NCBI GenBank assembly: GCA_002368355.1
Contig: AP018281.1
Location: 4,030,001 to 4,094,000, forward strand
Source: Chondrocystis sp. NIES-4102
GTDB taxonomy: Bacteria; Cyanobacteriota; Cyanobacteriia; Cyanobacteriales; Xenococcaceae
Reading direction: 5' to 3'
Length of the DNA: 64,000 bases
Part shown: piece after piece, positions 19,110 through 27,547 of the stretch
How positions within the stretch are numbered: position 1 is the first letter of the stretch
Layout of the letters: each line of letters opens with the position of its first letter
Position numbers and translations under genes: made by a program
The notes under the pieces: model-generated
The model's database searches: none
Seen by the model: the letters and a program-made list of their open reading frames with translations, nothing else
What the model was told of the DNA's origin: nothing

Positions 19110-19397
19110 ATGTTAGGAAGTTCTTTGATTGGCAGTAATTCTAGTTCCCCTTCTAAAAGTCGGATTTTTGTTTACGAAATAACTGGCTTAAAGCAAAGTG
19201 AAACTAACGATAGTAATAATTATCAAATTCGCAATAGCGGTAGTATTTTTAGAAAAGTTCCTTATAATCGCATGAACCAAGAAATGCAAAGAATTAACAA
19301 AATGGGGGGAACAATTGTTAATATTCAACCTTTAGAAGATTTCCAAAATCAAGAAGCACATCCTGAGCATGAGCATAATGATAATTCTCAAGAATAA
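19110..19397 (+). CDS. cpcD: Phycobilisome rod-capping linker CpcD
   Basis: The 95-residue protein caps the distal end of a phycocyanin rod. The CpcD domain covers about 16-75: SRIFVYEITGL, then IFRKVPYNRMNQEMQRINKM and GGTIVNI. A polar tail rich in His, Glu and Asn (about 76-95) is longer than in many CpcD proteins. ATG at 19110 follows GGAG. It is the last structural phycobilisome gene here. A small repeat hairpin separates it from pcyA. Confidence 0.93.
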   Translation: MLGSSLIGSNSSSPSKSRIFVYEITGLKQSETNDSNNYQIRNSGSIFRKVPYNRMNQEMQRINKMGGTIVNIQPLEDFQNQEAHPEHEHNDNSQE

Positions 19398-19430
19398 ATA
19401 ATATATTTTTGATTAAATTCAAAGCTCGAA

Positions 19431-19483
19431 AGAGGAAGCGATCGCGAAGCATAGCCCTTCAGGCTAATCGTCTTGTTTCCTCT
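19431..19483. repeat. Stem-loop repeat with HIP1 between cpcD and pcyA
   Basis: AGAGGAA (19431-19437) and TTCCTCT (19477-19483) form a 7-base outer stem. Inside lie a GCGATCGC site and a small TAGCC-CTTCA-GGCTA hairpin. A similar GCAT-AGCC plus HIP1 arrangement is found near 10196-10227, so this looks like a dispersed small repeat that could also end cpc transcription. Confidence 0.5.
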
Positions 19484-19525
19484 GCTTACATAATTTTTAG
19501 ATAAATATCACATTTTAAAATTTAT

Positions 19526-20263
19526 ATGGTTGCAGCTATTTCATCTTCTTTAAGAAACCGCCAACATTTATTAATTCAGCAATTAGCCGACTGCATCGAA
19601 CACAATTGGGCTAAATATTTAACTTTATCTACTTATCAAATACCTCCAGATTTAGGTTACATAGAAGGTAGTTTGGAAGGAGAAAAATTAATTATTGAAA
19701 ATCGTTGTTATCAAACACCACAATTTCGCAAATTACATTTAGAATTAGCTAAGGTGGGCGATCGCTTAGATATTCTCCATTGTGTTATGTTTCCTCGTTC
19801 TAATTATGACATCCCTATATTTGGCGTGGATCTAGTCGGCACTCAAGCAGGTATTGGCGCAGCTATTGTAGATTTATCCCCAACTAATTCTAACCGTATT
19901 CTTTCTAATACCTATATTCAAGCTTTATCTAATTTACCAACCATCGATTTTGCCCAACCTCGCATTTTACCCGCATGGGGTGATATTTTTTCACCATTTT
20001 GTCTCTTTATTCGTCCTGTAGATCAACGGGAAGAATTATTATTTTTAAACCGCGTTACACAGTTTTTAACTATACATTGTTTACAAGCGATCGCTTCTAC
20101 ACCTTTATTATCTCCCCAAGCACAAGCAGAAATTAAAGCAGCACAACTATATTATTGTCAAAAGCAGCAGCAAAACGATAAAACTAGAAAGGTTTTGGAA
20201 AAGTCTTTAGGGCAAATTTGGACAGATCATTATATGAAACAAATGTTGTTTGATTGTGATTAG
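19526..20263 (+). CDS. pcyA: Phycocyanobilin:ferredoxin oxidoreductase
   Basis: PcyA reduces biliverdin IXalpha in two two-electron steps with ferredoxin to phycocyanobilin, the pigment of phycocyanin and of cyanobacterial phytochromes. The 245 residues match the family length. The motif DIPIFGVDLVG is present. His85 and Asp102 have the same 17-residue spacing as catalytic His88 and Asp105 of the Synechocystis enzyme. DLSP (116-119) and the C-terminal DHYMKQMLFD are also typical. It lies directly downstream of cpcD, so pigment and apoprotein synthesis may be co-regulated. ATG at 19526 is used. Confidence 0.95.
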   Translation: MVAAISSSLRNRQHLLIQQLADCIEHNWAKYLTLSTYQIPPDLGYIEGSLEGEKLIIENRCYQTPQFRKLHLELAKVGDRLDILHCVMFPRSNYDIPIFGVDLVGTQAGIGAAIVDLSPTNSNRILSNTYIQALSNLPTIDFAQPRILPAWGDIFSPFCLFIRPVDQREELLFLNRVTQFLTIHCLQAIASTPLLSPQAQAEIKAAQLYYCQKQQQNDKTRKVLEKSLGQIWTDHYMKQMLFDCD

Positions 20264-20661
20264 TTATCGGTTATTATTGATGTTTTATTCATTCGCTTAT
20301 ATGATAATTAATAATTAATTGTTCTATAAGACTTGCTCATCTTTATTTTAATTTTTTAAGAAGACTTTTAACTATAATATTAAAAATTGCGCCAAAATAA
20401 GAGAAATTAATTGGATAGCTTTGAAAAATAGTAATATTAAAAAAAGGTTGATTAGCTTTCATTTTATAATTACTAATTAATATATTTGTATAAAATTAAT
20501 TTAGGACAATTTAGATAACTATCGGCTAAAAGGTAATACGTAGAAGAGATAGAAAATAATAGTAACAATTTAATTAATAAAAGCTAAGAGCTAAAACCTA
20601 TCCCTTAATCTATTACTTAAATAAAACCAATAAATGCTCGCCAAGCAATTAAAAAATAACT
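20264..20661. other. AT-rich intergenic region upstream of the histidine kinase
   Basis: About 400 bases with no coding frame. It includes TAAAAGCTAAGAGCTAAAACC around 20578, a member of the dispersed TTAGCT-type repeat family also seen near 15820, 23345, 27490, 37662 and 49662. The kinase promoter is presumably here. Confidence 0.4.
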
Positions 20662-22713
20662 ATGGAGGATAGAGAACTATTTCCTAATCAACAATTTTTA
20701 CTTCAAGCTGCATTTGAACATTCTACAGAAGCGATCGCCATAATCGATCAAAATTACTGCTTAGTAGAAATTAATCCTGCTGCTTGTAAATTATTTAGCG
20801 CGACGAGACAAGAATTAATTGGTAAGGCGATTTCTAACTGGTTTGATTTAAATTTAGAAACAGAAATAGCTGAGGTGAGATGGCAACCAAAAACTGATAT
20901 CAAGCATATTTTAGAATATAGTTGTGTTAAAAATATCTTGCCCAATTATCATTTATTGGTTTTTCGAGATATTAGTAAACTGCAAAGAGTAACAGCAGAA
21001 AAACTAAATAGAGAACATCAACGGGTAGAATTATTTGCTGAAGTTACACTTAAAATTAGACAATCATTACAATTAGAAGAAATTTTACGCACCGCAGTAT
21101 CAGAAGTGCAAAGTATGTTACGGGCAGATCGCGTTTTAATTTATCAGATATTTAGTAATGGAACAGGAATGCCAATTAAAGAGGCGGTATTACCAGCCTA
21201 TGCGCCAATTTTGGGTATAGAATTTCCAGAAGAAGTATTCCCCCTAGAATATCGCCAATTATACACCAAAGGCAGAGTACAAGCGATCGCAGATGTCCAT
21301 GCAACTGATGCAGGTTTAGCAGAGTGTTTGGTTGAATTCATGGATGAGTGGAATGTTCAAGCCAAGTTGGTAGTTCCAATTTTACAGAACTTAAAATCAC
21401 CCTCCGCAACATCAGAAGATCTACTCTGGGGTTTATTAATTGCCCATCAATGTCAAGCACCCCGAACTTGGACAGAATTTGAATTACAACTGATGCAGCA
21501 ACTAGCTGATCAAATCGGCATTGCTTTATCACAAGCAGAATTATTATTTAATCTTGAGGGTTTGGTAGCAGAACGTACTGCAAAATTAAGACAGGAGATA
21601 AGTGAACGACAGGAAGTAGAACTAGCTTTGCGTCGCAGTGAAGAACAATTACGGCTAATTGCCAATGGTTTACCAGTTTTAATTGCTTATGTAAATAAAC
21701 AACAGGAGTATCTTTTTAATAATGAAAGTTATCAAACCTGGTTGGGTTTATCCCCCACAGCAATTGCTGGATGTCAGTTAAGAGAAGTTCACGGCGAAGA
21801 AGAATATCAAAAAATTCGACAATATATAGAAATTGCCCTCTCAGGTAGAACAGTTAGTTATGAAAGAGATGTAATTCTGCTAGATGGTTGTGTTCATTCC
21901 CTTAGTATTACCTATATTCCCCATTTAGAAGCCACAAATAAGGAAATTATAGGATTTTTTGCCCTTACCAGTGATATAAGCGATCGCAAGGCTATTGAAC
22001 GGATGAAGGACGAATTTATCTCTGTTGTCAGTCACGAATTACGCACCCCTCTAACTTCTATTCATAGTTCCCTTAAAATCCTTACCTCTGGTAAATTGGG
22101 TAATCTTTCCGATAGAGGACAAAGAATGCTACAAATTGCCGATGAACAAACCGAAAGACTAGTGAGGCTGGTAAATAATGTCCTAGATCTTCAGCGTATC
22201 CAGTCTGGGAAAGTGCGAATGAATAAACAAGCCTGTCAAGCCACCGACTTAATGATTGAAGCAGTACAGACGATGCAAGGAATGGCACAGGAACAGCAAG
22301 TTAAACTGTTAGTTGAACCAGTTACTTTACTAGTTTGGGCAGATCGCGACTATATATTGCAAACTCTAACCAATTTAATTAGTAATGCTATTAAATTTTC
22401 TCGCCCTAAAAGTACTGTTTGGCTTTCAGCAAGTAAAACCTTAAACGATAAAGCTGATCCACACTCTCATATTTCCTATATTACCTTTACTGTGCAAGAT
22501 CAAGGACAAGGTATTCCTAGCGATCGCTTAGAGACGATTTTTGAGCGTTTTCAACAGGTAGACTCTTCAGACTCCCGTAAAAAAGGCGGTACAGGTTTAG
22601 GGCTTGCTATCTGTCGCCAAATAGTAGAAGGGCATGGGGGGCAAATATGGGCAGAAAGCTGTTTAGAAGCAGGTAGCACCTTTTACTTTACTCTACCTGA
22701 ACTTATTCAGTGA
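20662..22713 (+). CDS. Soluble sensor histidine kinase, PAS-GAF-PAS-HisKA-HATPase, with cyanobacteriochrome-like GAF
   Basis: The 683-residue protein has no membrane helix. A PAS domain covers about 10-105 and a GAF domain about 122-295. A coiled coil (298-330) leads to a second PAS (about 325-445). HisKA has the phosphoacceptor His458 in SHELRTPL. The ATPase has NLISNAIKFS (571-580), DQGQGIP and GGTGLGLAI. The GAF domain has LVVPI and LWGLLIAHQC, as in phytochrome-type and cyanobacteriochrome GAFs. At the bilin-attachment position it has Cys222-Leu223 instead of Cys-His. Bilin binding is therefore possible but unproven. The gene follows pcyA by 398 bases and precedes two response regulators, which are likely partners. 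Confidence 0.9.
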   Translation: MEDRELFPNQQFLLQAAFEHSTEAIAIIDQNYCLVEINPAACKLFSATRQELIGKAISNWFDLNLETEIAEVRWQPKTDIKHILEYSCVKNILPNYHLLVFRDISKLQRVTAEKLNREHQRVELFAEVTLKIRQSLQLEEILRTAVSEVQSMLRADRVLIYQIFSNGTGMPIKEAVLPAYAPILGIEFPEEVFPLEYRQLYTKGRVQAIADVHATDAGLAECLVEFMDEWNVQAKLVVPILQNLKSPSATSEDLLWGLLIAHQCQAPRTWTEFELQLMQQLADQIGIALSQAELLFNLEGLVAERTAKLRQEISERQEVELALRRSEEQLRLIANGLPVLIAYVNKQQEYLFNNESYQTWLGLSPTAIAGCQLREVHGEEEYQKIRQYIEIALSGRTVSYERDVILLDGCVHSLSITYIPHLEATNKEIIGFFALTSDISDRKAIERMKDEFISVVSHELRTPLTSIHSSLKILTSGKLGNLSDRGQRMLQIADEQTERLVRLVNNVLDLQRIQSGKVRMNKQACQATDLMIEAVQTMQGMAQEQQVKLLVEPVTLLVWADRDYILQTLTNLISNAIKFSRPKSTVWLSASKTLNDKADPHSHISYITFTVQDQGQGIPSDRLETIFERFQQVDSSDSRKKGGTGLGLAICRQIVEGHGGQIWAESCLEAGSTFYFTLPELIQ

Positions 22714-22822
22714 TTAGTTATGGCAATACCAGACAATATTAAAACCTTTTTTCCAATAGCAATAATATTACCCCAAATTATTTATAGATAATTTTACACG
22801 CCTATATCTATATATACTCACC

Positions 22823-23203
22823 ATGAATAACAAAACAATCTTATTAATAGATGACGAAGAGACTATTCAAGAAGTAGTTCAGATAGGTATTGAAATAGAA
22901 GCAGGTTGGCACGTGGCGATCGCTTCTTCGGGTATGGAAGGAATTAGTTTAGCTAAAAGTCAACAACCTGATGCCATTCTCTTAGATGTAATGATGCCTG
23001 AGATGGATGGTATTTCAACTTTATTTAATTTAAAAGCCAACGCCCAAACTAAAACTATTCCAGTCATTTTTTTAACCGCTAAAACCCAAACTAGCGAAAA
23101 AAACGAGTTAAAAAGCTTAGGAGTTGTTGATGTGATTACTAAACCTTTTAATTCTATGACCCTAGCAAGTCAAATTGCCAAAATACTCAATTGGGAAGTT
23201 TAA
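22823..23203 (+). CDS. CheY-like single-domain response regulator
   Basis: The 126-residue receiver domain has the acidic pair Asp10/Asp11, the phosphoacceptor Asp55 (LLDVMMPEMDG), Thr85 and Lys107 (TKPF). No output domain is present. It lies 109 bases after the histidine kinase on the same strand and is its likely phosphate acceptor. It could also shuttle phosphate to the HPt domain of the next gene. ATG at 22823 is the start; no strong Shine-Dalgarno sequence is visible. Confidence 0.92.
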   Translation: MNNKTILLIDDEETIQEVVQIGIEIEAGWHVAIASSGMEGISLAKSQQPDAILLDVMMPEMDGISTLFNLKANAQTKTIPVIFLTAKTQTSEKNELKSLGVVDVITKPFNSMTLASQIAKILNWEV

Positions 23204-23241
23204 TTAATAATATTTAATAAAACTTATAATATATACAAGAA

Positions 23242-23293
23242 TCAGGAGGTAGGAGTCAGGAGTCAGGAGTTAGAAGTCAGGAGGTAGTAGGTA
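23242..23293. repeat. Short tandem repeat array (AGTCAGG / AGGAGGT heptamer type)
   Basis: Units of AGTCAGG and AGGTAG(T/G) follow one another from 23242 to 23293. This is the same family, in reverse orientation, as the arrays at 37718-37876. A TTAACAGCTAAAA-type repeat follows at about 23341-23366. Confidence 0.7.
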
Positions 23294-23457
23294 ACGACTC
23301 AATAATTATTGATCGATCATTTAGCAATTAAAAAATTAAAGTTAACAGCTAAAAACTAACAGCTAATGTAACTAAGTAGTAGGTTTTAAAAATTGTAAGT
23401 TCTAATTTATTCTAATATTGTAGTATTTTTGCGTATTTTATATTACTTAACTTTTAT

Positions 23458-25320
23458 ATGAAAATCCTTTTAATTGATGATGATGAAACCTTAGTAGATT
23501 TACTTACCAGGAGTTTAAAAGAAAAAAGTTACGCGATCGATGTTGCAAGAGATGGAGAACAAGGTTGGATTTATGGGTCTACCTATAGTTATGATTTAAT
23601 TATTATCGATTGGCTATTACCTAAACTTGATGGTATTAGTCTTTGTAAAAAATTTCGCGCCCATGGTTATCATACCCCCATTCTTCTACTTACTTCTCGT
23701 CATGGTAGTCAAAATAAAATCAAGGGTTTAGATGCAGGGGCTGATGATTATCTTTGTAAGCCTGTAGATGTTGAGGAATTATCCGCCCGTATTCGCGCCC
23801 TATTACGGCGTTTGAATTGTAATTTTTTACCCGTTTTAAGTTGGGGAAACCTGCAATTAAATCAATATAGTTGTCAAGTAACCTATCAAGGAGAAGAATT
23901 ACCCTTAACCGCTAAGGAATATCGTTTATTAGAATTATTTTTACGTCATCCTCAAGAAGTTATTACACTAGCAGATATTATAGAAAGTCTTTGGTCTTCA
24001 ATGGAATATCCTGTAGAAGCCACAGTGCGATCGCATATTCGACGTTTACGAGATAAATTAAAGTTAGTTGGTTTACCAGAAGATCTGATTACTACAGTTA
24101 GGGGACAGGGATATTGCTTAAAGGTATTATCCCAAAATCAAATATTAGAAGAAGATAAATTATCTAATTCCAAGCAAACAAAACATTTAAAAGCTTTAAC
24201 TACTATCTGGAAGAAATATCAGCCAAAAAAAGCACAACAATTAGCCATATTACAGCAGGCGAGCGCACGTTTACAGACAGGTGAATTAGAAGTTAGCGAT
24301 CGCGTCTCGGCTATTATTGCAGCCCATAGTTTAGCAGGAACTCTCGGACAATTTGGTTTGGATCAAGCATCTTTATTAGCTAAGGAAATAGAACAATTAT
24401 TACAGGATAATCAACCACAAGAATTAATTAATAAAATAACTATCCTTAGTTCACAAATTAGTGGCGATCGCTCTTTGGATAGTTTACCTTATCCTACAAT
24501 TTTTTCTCAAAGCCAACCAGATCTGGGTAATAATTTACATCCCAAAGAAATTAATAATTCTCCATTACTACTAATTATCAATGATGAACCTAATTTTACT
24601 GCACAGCTTACCCAAGCAGCCACCAGTCAAGGTATCGAAACTTTAGTTCTTTCTACTCCATCGGTAAGAAATTGGCTAGATCAACAGCAATTACAGCAAC
24701 AACAATTACCCCATGCGGTTTTATTAACTATAAATTTTGCCAATTCTACCCCTGACTGGCGACTACAACAGCTTAGTTTAATTGCCGAATTTAATCTATT
24801 GCAACCTGCTATCCCAGTTATTGTACTTGCCGATCGCGATCACTTTAAAGATCGTTTACAAGTAGTTAGACATGGGGGGGCTTTCTATCTTACCCAGCCT
24901 TCCACCCCCAGCCAAATTATGAGTTTTTGTCATCAAATTCTTCAACGATCCACTATTCGTAAAAATATTATGATTGTTGATGATGACCAAGAATTATTAC
25001 AAATTCTACCCTCTCTATTAGAACCTTGGGGGTTTAAATTTACCACTCTCCATGATCCACGGCAATTTTGGGAGGTATTGCAAGCTTTTCATCCCGATTT
25101 ATTGGTTTTAGATATAGAAATGCCCCATTTAAGCGGAATTGAATTATGCAAAGTTTTGCGTACTCATCCTTACTGGTACAAGTTACCCGTCTTATTTCTG
25201 ACAATTCATCAAGATCTAGCTATCTCGGCGGAGGCATACGCTTGTGGTGCTACGGACTTCATGAATAAACCTGTAATTCCGCAACAACTCGCCCATCGAA
25301 TCATTCATCGCTTATCTTAA
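23458..25320 (+). CDS. Multidomain response regulator: receiver, winged helix, HPt, degenerate receiver, receiver
   Basis: The 620-residue protein combines five domains. Receiver 1 (1-118) has Asp51 and Lys101. An OmpR-type winged helix covers about 127-222 (LTAKEYRLLELFLRHPQEV, VRSHIRRLRDKL, TTVRGQGY). An HPt-like helical segment (about 245-335) carries His290 in AAHSLAGTLGQFG. A receiver-like domain (about 368-495) has Asn426 where the phosphoacceptor Asp should be, so it is probably inert. Receiver 3 (about 502-618) has Asp552 and Lys604. Such a protein could hold a whole relay, passing phosphate between receivers through His290 to control DNA binding. It is the third signalling gene after pcyA. 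Target promoters are unknown. ATG at 23458 is used. Confidence 0.88.
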   Translation: MKILLIDDDETLVDLLTRSLKEKSYAIDVARDGEQGWIYGSTYSYDLIIIDWLLPKLDGISLCKKFRAHGYHTPILLLTSRHGSQNKIKGLDAGADDYLCKPVDVEELSARIRALLRRLNCNFLPVLSWGNLQLNQYSCQVTYQGEELPLTAKEYRLLELFLRHPQEVITLADIIESLWSSMEYPVEATVRSHIRRLRDKLKLVGLPEDLITTVRGQGYCLKVLSQNQILEEDKLSNSKQTKHLKALTTIWKKYQPKKAQQLAILQQASARLQTGELEVSDRVSAIIAAHSLAGTLGQFGLDQASLLAKEIEQLLQDNQPQELINKITILSSQISGDRSLDSLPYPTIFSQSQPDLGNNLHPKEINNSPLLLIINDEPNFTAQLTQAATSQGIETLVLSTPSVRNWLDQQQLQQQQLPHAVLLTINFANSTPDWRLQQLSLIAEFNLLQPAIPVIVLADRDHFKDRLQVVRHGGAFYLTQPSTPSQIMSFCHQILQRSTIRKNIMIVDDDQELLQILPSLLEPWGFKFTTLHDPRQFWEVLQAFHPDLLVLDIEMPHLSGIELCKVLRTHPYWYKLPVLFLTIHQDLAISAEAYACGATDFMNKPVIPQQLAHRIIHRLS

Positions 25321-25331
25321 AGGCAACTAAA

Positions 25332-25703
25332 TTAAGACAAATTATTACTAACCAAATAACTCAATAACCAATTAGCAGCCGTGGCGCGACGGGTTTGTCT
25401 TGGGCCGAATTCGCCTATTTTATAACCTTTAAACCCCAATTTCTCTTTAAGTAGTTGTTTATTAGCTGCTGGAATAGAACGGGTAAGCTTAACTGTTGGC
25501 GGACGATTAGCTATAAAATCTGGAGGTTGAGGATATTGTTCACCCCAGTCATCGATCACCTGGCTAAGATCCCAACTTTGACTATCTTGATTATAACGAT
25601 AACCCAAATAGTGCCACACCAACTGATTAACGATCCCGTCGTCTAATTCTTCGTTAAGAATCGCCCAAATTGTATCAGTATTTAAAGGAGGTAAATTAGA
25701 CAT
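25332..25703 (-). CDS. DUF1823 family protein
   Basis: The 123-residue soluble protein has the pattern LPPLNxDTIWAILNEELDD followed by VNQLVWHYLGYRY, and a C-terminal segment with FGPRQTRRATAANWLLSYL. This matches the DUF1823 family of cyanobacteria and plastids, whose function is not known to me. Its start codon is separated by one base from the start of the oppositely oriented transporter gene, so each promoter must lie inside the other's coding region or be shared. It is convergent with the multidomain regulator; 11 bases separate the stops. Confidence 0.75.
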   Translation of the reverse strand: MSNLPPLNTDTIWAILNEELDDGIVNQLVWHYLGYRYNQDSQSWDLSQVIDDWGEQYPQPPDFIANRPPTVKLTRSIPAANKQLLKEKLGFKGYKIGEFGPRQTRRATAANWLLSYLVSNNLS

Positions 25704-25704
25704 A

Positions 25705-26604
25705 ATGAAGCCATCTCAATTGCAAATTGGCATAATTTTAGTAATTGGTATTATTGGGGTTTCTTTATCAGCAATTTGGATTCGTTTAGGGTTAGCTGCC
25801 GTAAATTTTGAGAATAAAGTAGGTTTTAGCTTATTTCTCGCAGCATCGCGCCTAATTTTGGCTGCTTTAATTGTACTACCCACAGCCAAGAATCTAAAAT
25901 CGAGAGAAAATAATCCCCAGAGTTATTATTATGCCTTAGCAGCAGGGGTTTGTTTAGCAATTCATTTTGCCACTTGGATTACTTCCTTAAGTTATACTTC
26001 CATCGCTGCTTCTACGGTTTTAGTAACAACTAATCCTATTTGGGTGGGTTTGTTTTCTTGGTGGTGGTATAAGGAAAAATTTAATCGAGTCCAAATCTTA
26101 GGTATTGCTGTAGCGTTAATTGGAGGTGTAATTATTGCCCTAGTAGATACCAATCTGGCAAATAGTGAGTATAGTAATCCCATTCTAGGTAACATTTTAG
26201 CTTTAATGGGTGCAGTTATGTCTAGTTTATATATAATTTTTGGCTTAAAGGCACAACAACAAGGCTTAAATACCCAACAGTATATTGCGATCGCCTATTC
26301 AATTGCAGCCTTAGCTCTCTTCCCTTTGCCCTGGTTCTACAACACTAGTTATCTAGGGTATCCAAAAGCAGTTTATTTATATATCTTGCTGATGGCAATA
26401 ATATCCCAAGTAATCGGACATACAAGTTTAAATTGGGCTATACGTTGGACTTCGCCTGCTTTAATTAGCCTGAGTTTATTATTTGAACCTGTAATAGCTA
26501 GTATATTTGGCGCGATCGTTTTTAAGGAAATTCCTGCTGGGGGTTTACTAATTGGTGGTGTAATTATTTTGCTAGGAATAGGAATATATTCAAATTCACG
26601 ATAA
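25705..26604 (+). CDS. DMT superfamily transporter (EamA type)
   Basis: The 299-residue membrane protein has about ten hydrophobic segments arranged as two EamA repeats. The repeat ends are visible as ASTVLVTTNPIWVGLFSWWW with the first glycine-rich GIAVALIGGVIIAL, and the second with SPALISLSLLFEPVIASI and GGVIILLGIG. DMT transporters export metabolites or amino acids; the substrate here cannot be told. An AAGGAGG on the plus strand at 25685-25691 precedes the ATG by 13 bases, a rather long spacing. Confidence 0.88.
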   Translation: MKPSQLQIGIILVIGIIGVSLSAIWIRLGLAAVNFENKVGFSLFLAASRLILAALIVLPTAKNLKSRENNPQSYYYALAAGVCLAIHFATWITSLSYTSIAASTVLVTTNPIWVGLFSWWWYKEKFNRVQILGIAVALIGGVIIALVDTNLANSEYSNPILGNILALMGAVMSSLYIIFGLKAQQQGLNTQQYIAIAYSIAALALFPLPWFYNTSYLGYPKAVYLYILLMAIISQVIGHTSLNWAIRWTSPALISLSLLFEPVIASIFGAIVFKEIPAGGLLIGGVIILLGIGIYSNSR

Positions 26605-26619
26605 TTTCAACTTGATAAC

Positions 26620-27237
26620 TTAACTAACCTTTTGAGCGTATCCCCAACTACCTTGTTGGCGAAAATTATGATAATTCGGATGGGGTTTTACCAGCAATTC
26701 CCATACCTTTCTTACCTGGGGCGTAACTCTTTCTTCCAAAGGTTTTTTCAAAGCCCAGGGCGTATTAAGATGTTCCATTGTCCAGTCTAGATCATCAAAA
26801 ATAATCCAACCGCCAGGCTGCAAGAGTTTATCAACCAAGAAAAAAGCATATCCCGTGTTATACCAATCATGACCGCCATCAAGATAACATAGATCAAAGG
26901 TTATCCTGTTTTCCTCTATAAGTTTCATCAACCGCCAATTATAAGAAACAGGTTCATAATAAAAATCCACGCGATCAAGATACCCACATTTTGCTAACAA
27001 CATTTCTATATTGGGTTGACGCTGTTTAGCACTATGTAAATCTATAGTTACAATTGAACCGCCTCCTATTTCCTCTAAGGCTGCTGCCAAATAACAAGTA
27101 GACACTCCGTGAAAAAATCCTAATTCTAAAATGTTGCTTATCTGATGCTGTTGGATAAACTCAGCTATGATACTAGCCTGTTTAAGGCTCATATAAGGAA
27201 GATCTCCAACTATTTCTTTAACTTTAAGCAAACTCAT
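26620..27237 (-). CDS. Class I SAM-dependent methyltransferase
   Basis: The product has about 205 residues. It has a Rossmann-type methyltransferase core with motif I ILELGFFHGVSTCYLAAAL, an acidic motif II (IVTIDLHSAK), and LCYLDGGHDWYNTGYAF and WIIFDDLDWT further on. The pattern resembles the Methyltransf_24 group, often linked to sugar or secondary-metabolite modification. The substrate is unknown. I choose ATG at 27237; an in-frame TTG at 27264 would add nine residues. Neither has a clear Shine-Dalgarno sequence. It is convergent with the DMT gene. Confidence 0.8.
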   Translation of the reverse strand: MSLLKVKEIVGDLPYMSLKQASIIAEFIQQHQISNILELGFFHGVSTCYLAAALEEIGGGSIVTIDLHSAKQRQPNIEMLLAKCGYLDRVDFYYEPVSYNWRLMKLIEENRITFDLCYLDGGHDWYNTGYAFFLVDKLLQPGGWIIFDDLDWTMEHLNTPWALKKPLEERVTPQVRKVWELLVKPHPNYHNFRQQGSWGYAQKVS

Positions 27238-27547
27238 ATATTTATTTAAAGGGTATGTATGCAATATAATCTATGGGTAGTATTAAGGTAAAGATTCAAG
27301 GGAAAAGGACAATATATTATTCTAAGATGTGCCAGATGTGAGTATAAGCAGCATAATGATACCAATTTCTAATAAGTAGCTGGAAAGATCAAAAATCTTA
27401 TTATATAGCCGTGAAAGATTGGTTTGGGATAATTTGGGTGATTATCGGGTTGTAGTCAGGAGTAATTAAGTTAAGAGAAACTAAAAGCAACAGCTAAAGG
27501 CTAAATCTCTCATCTTTTCACAAAATTGATCAAAGTTACCAATCAAT

